Shown: positions 1 to 7,017 of the stretch, piece after piece
Position numbering within the stretch: position 1 is the stretch's first letter
How the letters are laid out: each line of letters opens with the position of its first letter
Source: an uncultured Lachnospiraceae bacterium
GTDB lineage: Bacteria; Bacillota; Clostridia; Lachnospirales; Lachnospiraceae
Reading direction: 5' to 3'
Length of the DNA stretch: 58,299 nt
Assembly (NCBI GenBank): GCA_934294885.1
Contig: CAKRAK010000017.1
Coordinates: 1 to 58,299, forward strand
The notes under the pieces: model-generated
What the model saw: only the letters and a program-made list of their open reading frames with translations
Database searches by the model: none
What the model was told of the DNA's origin: nothing
Position numbers and translations under genes: made by a program

Positions 1-180
1 GTCAGTCTTATCGTCCGTGTCCCCTGCATCGGTTACAGTTGCGTCTGTTTCAGTAGCTTCGGTTACGGTCTGTGTGCCGTCGTCATCTGTCTGTTTGGCA
101 CAGCCATTGATAGCAAATACAGCTCCGATAACAAGAGCGAGCATTAACATTGGTTTTATGAATTTCTTTAGTTTCTTCAT
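1..180 (-). CDS. Lipoprotein, N-terminal part only (runs off the window)
   Basis: Minus-strand reading frame that opens at the ATG ending at 180 and stays open to the window edge, so only 60 codons are visible. It has a basic N-terminus (MKKLKKFIKP), a hydrophobic stretch and a lipobox-like INGC with Cys27. The residues after it are rich in Thr, Asp and Glu, a typical flexible linker of a surface lipoprotein. A strong ribosome-binding site (GGGGGA) lies just upstream. Function cannot be told because the mature domain is outside the window; a solute-binding protein is one possibility. The lipoprotein nature is seen, the rest is unknown. Confidence 0.6.
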   Translation of the reverse strand, partial: MKKLKKFIKPMLMLALVIGAVFAINGCAKQTDDDGTQTVTEATETDATVTDAGDTDDKTD

Positions 181-698
181 AATTATCCCCCTTTTTTATC
201 TTCCTATTTTGAGTTAAATATTTTTCAAAGTGGTATACATGATACACTTTATTGGTTTGGATTTCTGAGCCAGCATAGTCAGGTGTTATTGATATGCTTT
301 AATCGTCTGGTTAGCCATCTTTAAACGCCCAGATGACAATCAGAGCAAATATGATTGTACCCATAGTTATTATCTCCTTTGCCTTCATTACTGCCACAGG
401 CTACCATTGATAGCCCCATCGCCAAAATAAGTACTAATGCTGTGATTAAAATTTCTAAATGTTCCTAAGTCCATCGCCAACGGCGATTGACCCCTTAAAG
501 GATACTATATATTCAATTTTCAAGGCTCATCTAAGTTTTTCATTTTTTATAAATATGGCTTCTCACTCTGTATTAGCCATCTTATCTTCTCGATTTTAGC
601 ACAAATTTTTTTCACTTGCAATACGTTTTGTATTGCATTGTATAGTGCTTCTTTTACAAATCATTTGCAATATCATAGGTAATATAGGAGGTAAAGCT
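181..698. other. Intergenic stretch with lipoprotein relic and possible tiny ORFs
   Basis: No convincing gene up to the small plus-strand gene at 699. On the minus strand an open frame of about 48 codons ending at 321 contains a signal-peptide-like segment ending in GLSMVACG but has no start codon, so it looks like a decayed lipoprotein start. Overlapping it in other frames are a 17-residue hydrophobic ORF (364 down to 311, with an AAGGAG site nine bases ahead) and a 28-residue ORF (474 down to 388) whose start codon lies in a perfect hairpin (ATCGCC, three-base loop, GGCGAT). None is certain to be translated. The right end (from 591) belongs to the direct repeat. Confidence 0.4.
616..646 (+). 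promoter_or_regulatory. Promoter with inverted repeat in the spacer (copy 1)
   Basis: A -35-like TTGCAA at 616-621 and a -10-like TATAGT at 641-646 are 19 bases apart. The spacer region is occupied by a perfect inverted repeat, TGCAATAC (617-624) and GTATTGCA (630-637), separated by five bases. Such a palindrome over the -35 and spacer is a natural operator, perhaps for the product of the gene itself. An identical copy lies at 2208-2238. Confidence 0.5.
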
Positions 699-914
699 AT
701 GGCATTTCAATTAAAACAAGACAAAAAAGAATCCGAAAATAAAACTATCCGTTTTCCTGTCCCACTTATCCAAAGAATAGAAGCTGCTATTCAGAACCAG
801 AATGTATCATTTTCCAGTTTTGTAATACAGGCTTGCGAATATGCCCTACACGATATGGAAAAAAGAGATTCTTCCAAGATACAGGAAACAGACAGACAAC
901 CTTCCAATGATTAG
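699..914 (+). CDS. Small YlcI/YnfO-like (ribbon-helix-helix-like) protein, copy 1
   Basis: 71 residues starting at the ATG at 699, which has AGGAGG seven bases ahead; an upstream in-frame ATG at 633 lies inside the operator-like inverted repeat and has no such site. The protein has a charged N-terminus, then KTIRFPVPLIQRIE and a helix-rich segment ending in FVIQACEYAL. That pattern (short strand KTIRF, then two helices) resembles ribbon-helix-helix DNA-binding proteins and small proteins annotated as YlcI/YnfO family in Lachnospiraceae. It is identical to the protein at 2291-2506. A role as autoregulator of its own palindromic promoter is inferred, not shown. It sits in an accessory region with toxin-antitoxin and ArdC-like genes. 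Confidence 0.65.
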   Translation: MAFQLKQDKKESENKTIRFPVPLIQRIEAAIQNQNVSFSSFVIQACEYALHDMEKRDSSKIQETDRQPSND

Positions 915-963
915 ACGATATAGATTACATTTTAAATGGATATACAAAACAGGCAGATATTAA

Positions 964-994
964 AGCGTGAGGACTAAATATCCTCATGCTTTTT
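964..994 (+). terminator. Intrinsic terminator after copy 1 of the small gene
   Basis: Stem of ten bases (AGCGTGAGGA with TCCTCATGCT, one G-T pair), seven-base loop, then a run of T. It lies 50 bases after the stop codon at 914, just outside the direct repeat, so copy 1 and copy 2 use different terminators. Confidence 0.7.
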
Positions 995-1166
995 CCCTAA
1001 ATGCTCCAACCATTTTTGTAAGATTTGGGTATAAAATAGCACCCTATGCTTCCATAAGATGCTATATAAAACACTACACATATTTAATTTCAGATTGATT
1101 TCTTTTTTACAATCTGCAATTCATATCCAAGAGCATCTAATATATACGTTGTATTGCCAAGTATAA

Positions 1167-1196
1167 AAAGAGACCAACAATCCAGTCAGTCTCTTT
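1167..1196 (-). terminator. Terminator-like hairpin after lipoprotein gene
   Basis: Inverted repeat AAAGAGAC/GTCTCTTT with a 14-base loop, followed on the minus strand by TTATA. It lies about 110 bases downstream of the stop of the lipoprotein gene at 1310, so the assignment is tentative. Confidence 0.45.
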
Positions 1197-1309
1197 AATT
1201 TATTCATATAACTCGTTAATTTATAAATTGGTAAACTCTCGAAATGGTGGCTCGAACCACCTGTGTTTGGTACAATACCGCATTCTAAGTTGTTTGTCAA
1301 GGGGAACTA

Positions 1310-2119
1310 TCAATCCCTTTCTACTCCATTTAATTCATAAATCTTATCCTCCATTTCGTCGTAATCATCAACAATTACGCCCTCAGCATCCGGCTGATCA
1401 AGTCTAATCGTTATCTGGTCATTATCCACTCTTGTGTAAAAAACAGTGGAATCCTCGTGTTTCAGCCCTGCATACATCGAATCATATATTTGTCCCTGCC
1501 TGCTTGTTATCACATATATTTTGTTAACATATTTTTCAGCACCCCCGCCAACAGACAAACAATAATCTTCGTAACATGCAACAATTTCATTTTGCGTCAC
1601 ATTCCCTGTTTCATCTGTTTCAATCAAAAGCACATATTTATAATAAGGAAAATCACTTGTATCTATATTGGAAATTTTATCATATTCATCCTGAACATCC
1701 TGATATCCGATGCTATTTCCATGCTCCTTTATTATCTCTTCCTTATTTTGTTTCTCTTGTTCTACATATTCTTTATATGCTTCTAAATACGCATTATAAA
1801 TCTCCTCATCCGTTGCCTGTGCAACATCCCCAATTGTCGGATACTTTGATATTCGTGTAATACCAGCATCTATATGTGCACATTTTCCATCTTTGAAAAT
1901 ATATGCACTATATCCCGCATCCTTGCTTATGCCATCATAGCTATCATACCATATCTGCATATCTCCCCGTGCCAAATACTCCGACAATGTATAATCTGTC
2001 TTCTCTTTTTTAGTCACCTTTTCGTCCTTTTCCCCTCCACAAGCTACCAGCGAAAGCCCCAGCACCATTGCCATTGTAAGCGTGGCAATTTTCTTACATA
2101 CATGCTTCATCTTTTTCAT
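1310..2119 (-). CDS. Lipoprotein of unknown function
   Basis: 269 residues with a classical lipoprotein signal peptide: basic start, hydrophobic core and lipobox LVAC with Cys27, followed by a Lys/Glu-rich linker. The mature part (about residues 40-269) is hydrophilic with a predicted helical Glu/Lys-rich stretch around residues 105-130; I do not recognise its family. A second in-frame ATG three codons in (2110) has better spacing to AGAGAGG and may be the true start. The gene is bracketed by two copies of the same 369-bp direct repeat in the opposite orientation, so the two repeats and this gene form a unit of about 2 kb. The lipobox GLSLVACG closely matches the relic at 321-466, which hints at an older family of such lipoproteins here. 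Confidence 0.75.
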   Translation of the reverse strand: MKKMKHVCKKIATLTMAMVLGLSLVACGGEKDEKVTKKEKTDYTLSEYLARGDMQIWYDSYDGISKDAGYSAYIFKDGKCAHIDAGITRISKYPTIGDVAQATDEEIYNAYLEAYKEYVEQEKQNKEEIIKEHGNSIGYQDVQDEYDKISNIDTSDFPYYKYVLLIETDETGNVTQNEIVACYEDYCLSVGGGAEKYVNKIYVITSRQGQIYDSMYAGLKHEDSTVFYTRVDNDQITIRLDQPDAEGVIVDDYDEMEDKIYELNGVERD

Positions 2120-2207
2120 TCCTCTCTTTCGTTTTGATTTTTAAATATTTTCTGATAGTCCGGTCAACCGTCCTATTATTCCAAATATTAGCACAATTCT
2201 TTTTCAC

Positions 2208-2238
2208 TTGCAATACGTTTTGTATTGCATTGTATAGT
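2208..2238 (+). promoter_or_regulatory. Promoter with inverted repeat in the spacer (copy 2)
   Basis: Same arrangement as at 616-646: TTGCAA, perfect inverted repeat TGCAATAC/GTATTGCA (2209-2229), then TATAGT. Confidence 0.5.
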
Positions 2239-2290
2239 GCTTCTTTTACAAATCATTTGCAATATCATAGGTAATATAGGAGGTAAAGCT

Positions 2291-2506
2291 ATGGCATTTC
2301 AATTAAAACAAGACAAAAAAGAATCCGAAAATAAAACTATCCGTTTTCCTGTCCCACTTATCCAAAGAATAGAAGCTGCTATTCAGAACCAGAATGTATC
2401 ATTTTCCAGTTTTGTAATACAGGCTTGCGAATATGCCCTACACGATATGGAAAAAAGAGATTCTTCCAAGATACAGGAAACAGACAGACAACCTTCCAAT
2501 GATTAG
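2291..2506 (+). CDS. Small YlcI/YnfO-like (ribbon-helix-helix-like) protein, copy 2
   Basis: 71 residues, identical to the protein at 699-914, with the same AGGAGG ribosome-binding site. Two identical copies of a possible DNA-binding protein with identical operators would cross-regulate. Downstream is a perfect bidirectional terminator that also ends the convergent toxin gene. Family assignment rests on the KTIRFPVPLIQRIE motif and size; a structural or profile comparison would be needed to be sure that it is a ribbon-helix-helix protein. Confidence 0.65.
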   Translation: MAFQLKQDKKESENKTIRFPVPLIQRIEAAIQNQNVSFSSFVIQACEYALHDMEKRDSSKIQETDRQPSND

Positions 2507-2537
2507 ATTGTATAAATTACATTTTGAATGGATATAC

Positions 2538-2574
2538 AAAACAGGCAGATAACTACTCATTACCTGCCTGTTTT
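2538..2574. terminator. Bidirectional terminator between small gene and toxin gene
   Basis: Perfect 11-base inverted repeat AAAACAGGCAG / CTGCCTGTTTT with a 15-base loop; A and T runs at both ends let it work in both directions between the convergent genes ending at 2506 and 2581. Confidence 0.8.
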
Positions 2575-2580
2575 ACCATA

Positions 2581-2898
2581 CTATTCACTTAACTGTCTGC
2601 TAATGTCTCTCCCACCGTACATAATTCGCACTATACTCACAATTTCTTTTTCTTCATCAGTCCGATAAAAAATCAAATAATTATCTATAGGAAAAAATCT
2701 AAGTCCTATGCTGTGCCAAGGCTCATCTTCATACAGTGGATAACGCATAGGGAACACATCTAACGTCCTTATTTCGTCTATAATTCTCTTTGTCTGTGCT
2801 TTTGCTGTATCCGGCACAAGTAATTCAAATGCAATATATTCAAATATATCCCTCAAATCCTGTCTTGCACCAGACGTAAACTGTATTCTAAAACTCAT
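2581..2898 (-). CDS. RelE/ParE-family toxin
   Basis: 105 residues with the typical start of the ParE/RelE fold (MSFRIQFTSGARQDLRDIFEYIA), central FPMRYP and a C-terminal IVRIMYGGRDISRQL. Family members act as mRNA interferases (RelE) or gyrase inhibitors (ParE); the terms are hard to separate by sequence, and the phrase YGGRD is frequent in RelE-like plasmid-stabilisation toxins. Its ATG overlaps the end of the antitoxin gene by four bases, the usual translational coupling of such pairs. It is the distal gene of the two-gene operon. The length is normal, and no damage is seen, so the toxin is probably functional. Confidence 0.9.
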   Translation of the reverse strand: MSFRIQFTSGARQDLRDIFEYIAFELLVPDTAKAQTKRIIDEIRTLDVFPMRYPLYEDEPWHSIGLRFFPIDNYLIFYRTDEEKEIVSIVRIMYGGRDISRQLSE

Positions 2899-3200
2899 AT
2901 ACCAAAATCCCTATGCATTTCTGATTCAACATCATCTATTGAATAGACCCTGCCCTCGTCTATATCCTTAATTCCTTTGTTAATTTCTGCGTCAAATTGT
3001 TCCTTTGTAAGCGAACCATATGCTAATGGCTGACTTTGGGGTAATTTCATATCAAAGGGAATGCCACGTTGCAAAACAACCTGTCTCAAAAACATACCAA
3101 CCGCATTAGACATCGGAATTCCTAACTGGTCTAATACAAGTTCTGCCTGTTCTTTTAATTCAGGCTCAACCCTTGCATATATGCTTGATGTCCTAGCCAT
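2895..3200 (-). CDS. RelB/DinJ-family antitoxin
   Basis: 101 residues. The N-terminal part (SIYARVEPELKEQAELVL) is a ribbon-helix-helix DNA-binding segment, followed by the family-typical LGIPMSNAVGMFLRQVV and a C-terminal toxin-binding tail with FDAEINKGIKDIDEGR. An earlier ATG at 3206 is only two bases from the AAGGAGG site, whereas the ATG at 3200 is eight bases away, so I take the latter. It would neutralise the toxin encoded at 2581-2898 and repress the operon by binding the 19-base palindrome that overlaps its promoter. Confidence 0.9.
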   Translation of the reverse strand: MARTSSIYARVEPELKEQAELVLDQLGIPMSNAVGMFLRQVVLQRGIPFDMKLPQSQPLAYGSLTKEQFDAEINKGIKDIDEGRVYSIDDVESEMHRDFGI

Positions 3201-3217
3201 AATCATCGCCTCCTTAT

Positions 3218-3254
3218 CTAACTATATTATAGTTAGCATGCTTGCGAAATGCAA
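3218..3254 (-). promoter_or_regulatory. Toxin-antitoxin promoter with palindromic operator
   Basis: On the minus strand a -35 TTGCAT (3249-3254), 17-base spacer and -10 TATAAT (3226-3231). The -10 lies in a perfect 9-1-9 palindrome (3218-3236; arms CTAACTATA and TATAGTTAG), the expected operator for a RelB-type repressor. The -35 region also holds one TGCAATAC-type half-site (3250-3257) like those before the YlcI-like genes. Confidence 0.7.
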
Positions 3255-3260
3255 TACATT

Positions 3261-4109
3261 TTAATCTTCTAAATCATTAAAATTGTTGATAATTAGTGCC
3301 GATATCTTCTGCACCGTATCAGCAATGATTTTTAACTCATCCGTATCCTGCATCCAGCTTTTGATATAACTCATGGAATAGGAGCTTGTATCAAGTCCCA
3401 GATTCACACCTACTACATAAGCCACCGATTCAGCAATCAATTCCCTGCGGTTGTGTCTTACATCCTGTTCCGGATGAAGTGTAAAATCAATGGAATGTGC
3501 ATATTCGTGTAACAGGGTCTTTATTTTCTGCAAATAATCCAAATCACCCCTGACGCAAATTACTCCTGTTTCAAGGTTGTAAGAGCCTTTAGCAACAGTT
3601 CCCGTGACTTCCTTCACTGTATGCTCTTTTGATACGACTTTCAATATCTTTTCATAAATAGTCCTTTCTTTTTTACTGTTTCCTGTAAGACCTTTTACAA
3701 GCACAGGCAAATATTCATCGGAACCTTCTGTATCAGCAATATCATAAACATATGTGACACGGAAGCCAGAAATAACTCTTTCTTTTTTTTTCTCATCTTC
3801 AGATTTCTGATAAAATATTTCTTCCTCCTGTTCCATTTTATCCGTCTTGCGAAAACACGGAGCTAAAATAGCCAGTCCCCGGCTTCCCTTCTTAACATAT
3901 CTTCCCAGCTGATTCCATGCTTTATATCCTTTCACATAAGTTGCCTGCGGATTCTGCGAATAGATAAGCATTGTATTTCCAAATGAGTAATTATAAAACT
4001 TGCTTTGAAAACACAAATAACTGAGCCAGTTCTCATCTGAATTGATAGCAGCCAGACCATCTTCAATACGGTCAAGGGCTTCTTTTATTTTTTCCTGATT
4101 CTTACCCAT
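3261..4109 (-). CDS. ArdC-like ssDNA-binding / zincin-type protein
   Basis: 282 residues. The N-terminal half (about 1-90) has the ArdC-like ssDNA-binding signature with YSFGNTMLIYSQNP, a GYKAWNQLGRYVKKGSRG block and ILAP. The C-terminal half carries a zinc-metallopeptidase motif HEYAH (His201, Glu202, His205) and a downstream ELIAES with a plausible third ligand. Such proteins are widespread on conjugative and integrative elements, where ArdC-type proteins protect incoming DNA from restriction; whether this one has antirestriction or peptidase activity is not known. It follows the DUF5688 gene by 23 bases and precedes the toxin-antitoxin operon. Its presence is the best evidence that the left 5 kb derives from a mobile element. 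Confidence 0.85.
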   Translation of the reverse strand: MGKNQEKIKEALDRIEDGLAAINSDENWLSYLCFQSKFYNYSFGNTMLIYSQNPQATYVKGYKAWNQLGRYVKKGSRGLAILAPCFRKTDKMEQEEEIFYQKSEDEKKKERVISGFRVTYVYDIADTEGSDEYLPVLVKGLTGNSKKERTIYEKILKVVSKEHTVKEVTGTVAKGSYNLETGVICVRGDLDYLQKIKTLLHEYAHSIDFTLHPEQDVRHNRRELIAESVAYVVGVNLGLDTSSYSMSYIKSWMQDTDELKIIADTVQKISALIINNFNDLED

Positions 4110-4132
4110 TTTCTGTTCCTCTATATTCAGAA

Positions 4133-5074
4133 TTACCTTATTTCCACATGGTCTGAATTACGGTCATAGTAATACACATTGTCAGATAAGATTTCATTGG
4201 GCAAAACTTCTGTATGATTTACATCTCGCACCATTTCCTTCAAAAGTTCAACATCCATCCCTGCGGATGCAGGAATAAACAATGTTTCATGAATACTGCT
4301 TGGCAAGATATAAAAATCACTGCCTATACGGTCTGCAAAGTCTTTCAGCAGACCATCATAGAATATAGTACCTGCACCATACATTTTAGAAGAATTCGTG
4401 CATACATACATGGGAACAGCTTCCTCCACATCTTCACTCATTTCATAGAACTCATCTGCTTCTTCATCACTCATTTCCGGTTTCATAATACCCATTATTA
4501 CATTTTTCAAGGATTCCACCCTGCTACAGAATAATCTCTGTGTATTCTGTTTTGCCAAATCAAACAGGGTTTCTTTGCTGACATCCCACACTCCCAGCAT
4601 ATAATCCTTTACCAGACAGCTTTGAATACCATTCTCATCCATTGCAATCAAAATATATGGAACTAACACCAAATCGTAAAACTCCATACATGGGGTATCC
4701 GCCAACCGTTCCTGATTCCGCTTAGCATTTACCAGCTTGTAGCAGATACGGTCTTTTACCCTGTTGAAGTCAAAGAATATTGTTGTATCAAAATTCTCTG
4801 ATACCCTGTATTTCTCATATGTACGGATAATATCCTGACTTATCTCATCCATTGTCATCCCTTCCTGATAATGGCTAAAATAGTTTTCCAGATAGATATT
4901 CGGTGCCATGTTACTAATTCCATTGTAGATAACAAGCCCTGTTAAGTGCATATCATTATTTCTTACCACATCATTTATCTGCACCTGATATTCCTCTCCC
5001 AAAGATGCTTCTACAGCATCCCTGACTGCTTCTGCGAACTCCTTCATTGTTGTTTTGATTGTTTCTGTAACCAT
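4133..5074 (-). CDS. DUF5688 family protein
   Basis: 313 residues from the ATG at 5074, which has AAGGAGG eight bases ahead; an in-frame TTG two codons earlier is less likely. The sequence (conserved N-terminal EEYQVQINDVVRNND, central ITYEKY-like region, and a C-terminal DVNHTEVLPNEILSDNVYYY) matches what I know as DUF5688, a family frequent in Lachnospiraceae accessory regions and of unknown function. No signal peptide or membrane segment is visible, so it is probably cytoplasmic. It is the first gene of a minus-strand run that continues into the ArdC-like gene, and its upstream edge is close to the boundary with the conserved housekeeping block. Confidence 0.75.
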   Translation of the reverse strand: MVTETIKTTMKEFAEAVRDAVEASLGEEYQVQINDVVRNNDMHLTGLVIYNGISNMAPNIYLENYFSHYQEGMTMDEISQDIIRTYEKYRVSENFDTTIFFDFNRVKDRICYKLVNAKRNQERLADTPCMEFYDLVLVPYILIAMDENGIQSCLVKDYMLGVWDVSKETLFDLAKQNTQRLFCSRVESLKNVIMGIMKPEMSDEEADEFYEMSEDVEEAVPMYVCTNSSKMYGAGTIFYDGLLKDFADRIGSDFYILPSSIHETLFIPASAGMDVELLKEMVRDVNHTEVLPNEILSDNVYYYDRNSDHVEIR

Positions 5075-5110
5075 TCTCAAATCCTCCTTTTGATATTTTT
5101 TTGCATAAAA

Positions 5111-5139
5111 AAAAGAAGGTGTATTATAACCTTCTTTTT
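5111..5139. terminator. Terminator after rlmD
   Basis: Inverted repeat AAAAGAAGGT/ACCTTCTTTT with an eight-base loop and A/T runs on both sides. It lies about 40 bases after the rlmD stop on the minus strand and just before the DUF5688 gene, so it insulates the housekeeping operon from the accessory region. Confidence 0.75.
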
Positions 5140-5178
5140 ACAACTTCATCTACTTATCTTTACATTACTTTAATATTT

Positions 5179-6975
5179 TTATATCATACCAAAATGCATA
5201 AAGGCATCCATGATAGCAGCCTCTTTCTCCAAAGTACATTGTGGTACTCTTGCATCTTCATTTTTCTTCCAGTTGTTCCCTTTACGCTCTTTATTTAATC
5301 CGCATTTGTCTTTTATTTGTGCGATATAAAGAGAATGTACCTTCAATCCATATTTTTCAAATACATACTCCTTAATCTTCTGATAAGTCACCTTTTCCTC
5401 CGGTGTGTAATTACCCTCTTCATCAGGCTTCATAATAACCTCAAATTTGGGTGTATCAGTTTTTAGGGACAATTTAACTACCGTCTCCACATGCAACGTC
5501 CCCGGAAACTGATCAATGGCACACGCCCGCACCACCTGATACCCCTTGCTTTGGAATATCACCAAATCCCTTGCAAGGGAGGTTGGTTTGCAGGAAATAT
5601 ATACAATCTCATCTACACCATAAGCAATGATCTTATCCAATGCCTTTGGATGGATTCCGTCTCTTGGCGGGTCTAACACGATAAAGTCCGGCTTATCCTC
5701 GATCTCATCAATTACCTTCAGGACATCCCCGGCAATAAATTCACAATTATCCAAACCATTCAAGGTTGCATTTTCTCTTGCGGCAGTTACCGCCTCCTCG
5801 ATGATTTCAACACCGATTACTTTTTTGGCAACAGGTGCTAACATCTGGGCAATGGTTCCCGTGCCACTGTACAAATCAAAGATTACTTTGTCCTTTGTCT
5901 CCCCTACATAGGAACGCGCTGTTTCATAAAGCACCTCTGCACCCTTTGAATTGGTCTGGAAAAATGAAAATGGCGAGATTTTAAACTTCAAACCAAGAAT
6001 GTTCTCATACACATAATCTTCTCCGTAAAGCTTCATTATCTTTTCCGGAATGACAGCATCTGACAGGCTGTCATTTAAAGTATGCAGAATGCCAACAATT
6101 TTTCCGTGAAGAGAAAGGGATAAGAGACGTTCCTGTAGTTCATCCAGGCAAATGTATTTCTTTACATCCTCATAAACCGTATCGGATATGGTTTTTTCTC
6201 CCGTTGCCTCATCCGGAATCAAATTTGGCTGTGGATAGTTTTCTGTTTGTGATGTCGTAACAAGGTTAATCAATATATCCTTACCCACTGCTGTCTGTCG
6301 AATTACCAGATGTCGTAAACTTCCGCTATGCTGCATTTTTTTATAATAAGGAATCTTCTTTTCAATAAAGAAATCCAAGACCGTCTTTAAGATTTTTGTG
6401 TAATCCTCGTCTACGATTTTACAGCCATCAACAGTAACAATATCATAAAAACTGCCTTTTTTATGCATACCCAGTGCTAACGGACCATCCTTATATTCAT
6501 CACCGAAGGAAAACTCCATCTTATTACGATATCCCTGTTGCACCGGACTTCCCTTGATACCGTCCCACTGATAAGGGGACGTGATTACACCATCCATCAA
6601 TGACTTTACCTGAGCTTCCTTCAATTCCAGCTGTTTTCCGTAGCTAAGCGTCTGATAAGCACAGCCTCCGCAAATTCCAAAATGCGGACAGACCGGGTCT
6701 GTATCTTCCATGGAAGAACGCTCCAACACCTCTAACAGTCTGCCTTCTCCACTGCCTTTTTTCATTTTTTTAATGGAAAACCGTACCTTTTGTCCCGGAA
6801 GCACACCCTTAATACAAATGCTTCTTTCTATCTGCTCTACCTCCTGTGTAACGGTTCCATCCTCTTGCGTTACTGCCGTTCCCGGAATCTTTCGCTCTTC
6901 TGTTACTGTTACATATCCTTTATTAGGAAAGGTGTAGCGATTCACTACACCTTCAAAAATCTGTCCTTTTTTCAT
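5179..6975 (-). CDS. rlmD: 23S rRNA (uracil-C5)-methyltransferase RlmD with C-terminal extension
   Basis: 598 residues. It methylates uracil in 23S rRNA (U1939 in E. coli numbering). A TRAM-like RNA-binding domain is at about 1-80, followed by the four cysteines of an iron-sulfur cluster (Cys96, Cys102, Cys105 in CPHFGICGGCAYQ, and Cys185). The SAM-dependent methyltransferase core shows DLYSGTGTIA, LDPPRDG and YISCKPTSLARDL with the catalytic cysteine. Typical members end about 450 residues in; here roughly 90 extra residues follow, beginning near KFEVIMKPDEEG and ending in MDAFMHFGMI, a conserved-looking domain also seen on clostridial homologues. First-order neighbours (phosphodiesterase, rdgB, THUMP methyltransferase) form a run of minus-strand genes with short gaps. 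The core assignment is firm; the extension's role is unknown. Confidence 0.93.
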   Translation of the reverse strand: MKKGQIFEGVVNRYTFPNKGYVTVTEERKIPGTAVTQEDGTVTQEVEQIERSICIKGVLPGQKVRFSIKKMKKGSGEGRLLEVLERSSMEDTDPVCPHFGICGGCAYQTLSYGKQLELKEAQVKSLMDGVITSPYQWDGIKGSPVQQGYRNKMEFSFGDEYKDGPLALGMHKKGSFYDIVTVDGCKIVDEDYTKILKTVLDFFIEKKIPYYKKMQHSGSLRHLVIRQTAVGKDILINLVTTSQTENYPQPNLIPDEATGEKTISDTVYEDVKKYICLDELQERLLSLSLHGKIVGILHTLNDSLSDAVIPEKIMKLYGEDYVYENILGLKFKISPFSFFQTNSKGAEVLYETARSYVGETKDKVIFDLYSGTGTIAQMLAPVAKKVIGVEIIEEAVTAARENATLNGLDNCEFIAGDVLKVIDEIEDKPDFIVLDPPRDGIHPKALDKIIAYGVDEIVYISCKPTSLARDLVIFQSKGYQVVRACAIDQFPGTLHVETVVKLSLKTDTPKFEVIMKPDEEGNYTPEEKVTYQKIKEYVFEKYGLKVHSLYIAQIKDKCGLNKERKGNNWKKNEDARVPQCTLEKEAAIMDAFMHFGMI

Positions 6976-7017
6976 TTATAAAATCCTTTCAGCCCTTTAA
7001 AAAATGCTTTCCTATTT

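Larger units (their letters stand above)
591..959 (+). repeat. Direct repeat, copy 1 (carries the small ribbon-helix-helix-like gene)
   Basis: About 369 bases that recur at a constant offset of 1592 bases (2183-2551) without gaps. The region from about 611 to 915, covering the promoter area and the whole gene, looks identical between copies. The outer 20-40 bases on each side show scattered mismatches, which marks the repeat ends. The unit includes an inverted-repeat operator candidate, a promoter, the gene and the left arm of the terminator that is intact only in copy 2. Confidence 0.9.
915..1309. other. Intergenic stretch, two hairpins, no gene seen
   Basis: Contains the end of direct-repeat copy 1, a terminator at 964-994 and a second terminator-like hairpin at 1167-1196 for the minus-strand lipoprotein gene. 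A short tRNA T-arm-like palindrome (GGTGG, CTCGAA, CCACC near 1245-1260) is present but no tRNA can be folded around it. I see no credible coding sequence. Confidence 0.5.
2183..2551 (+). repeat. Direct repeat, copy 2
   Basis: Second copy of the 369-base unit described at 591-959, in the same orientation. The centre appears identical; differences gather at the edges (for example right after the stop codon, where a few bases differ). The near-identity of both copies indicates either recent duplication or gene conversion. Confidence 0.9.

Noticed and set aside
616..646. MerR-type regulation of the duplicated small gene
   Set aside because: Spacer length and palindrome fit, but the encoded 71-residue protein has no MerR features; kept only as a description of the promoter.
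633..698. Upstream ATG extension of the small gene (and its copy at 2225)
   Set aside because: The extension begins inside the operator-like inverted repeat, near the expected transcription start, and lacks a ribosome-binding site, while AGGAGG precedes the ATG at 699.
1215..1290. tRNA-like T-arm (GGTGG with CCACC) and a TTTACCA on the minus strand
   Set aside because: The loop is six bases instead of seven, the distance from the arm to the CCA-like end is about six bases too long, and no D- or anticodon arm can be folded. It is not a tRNA and too weak for an attachment-site claim.
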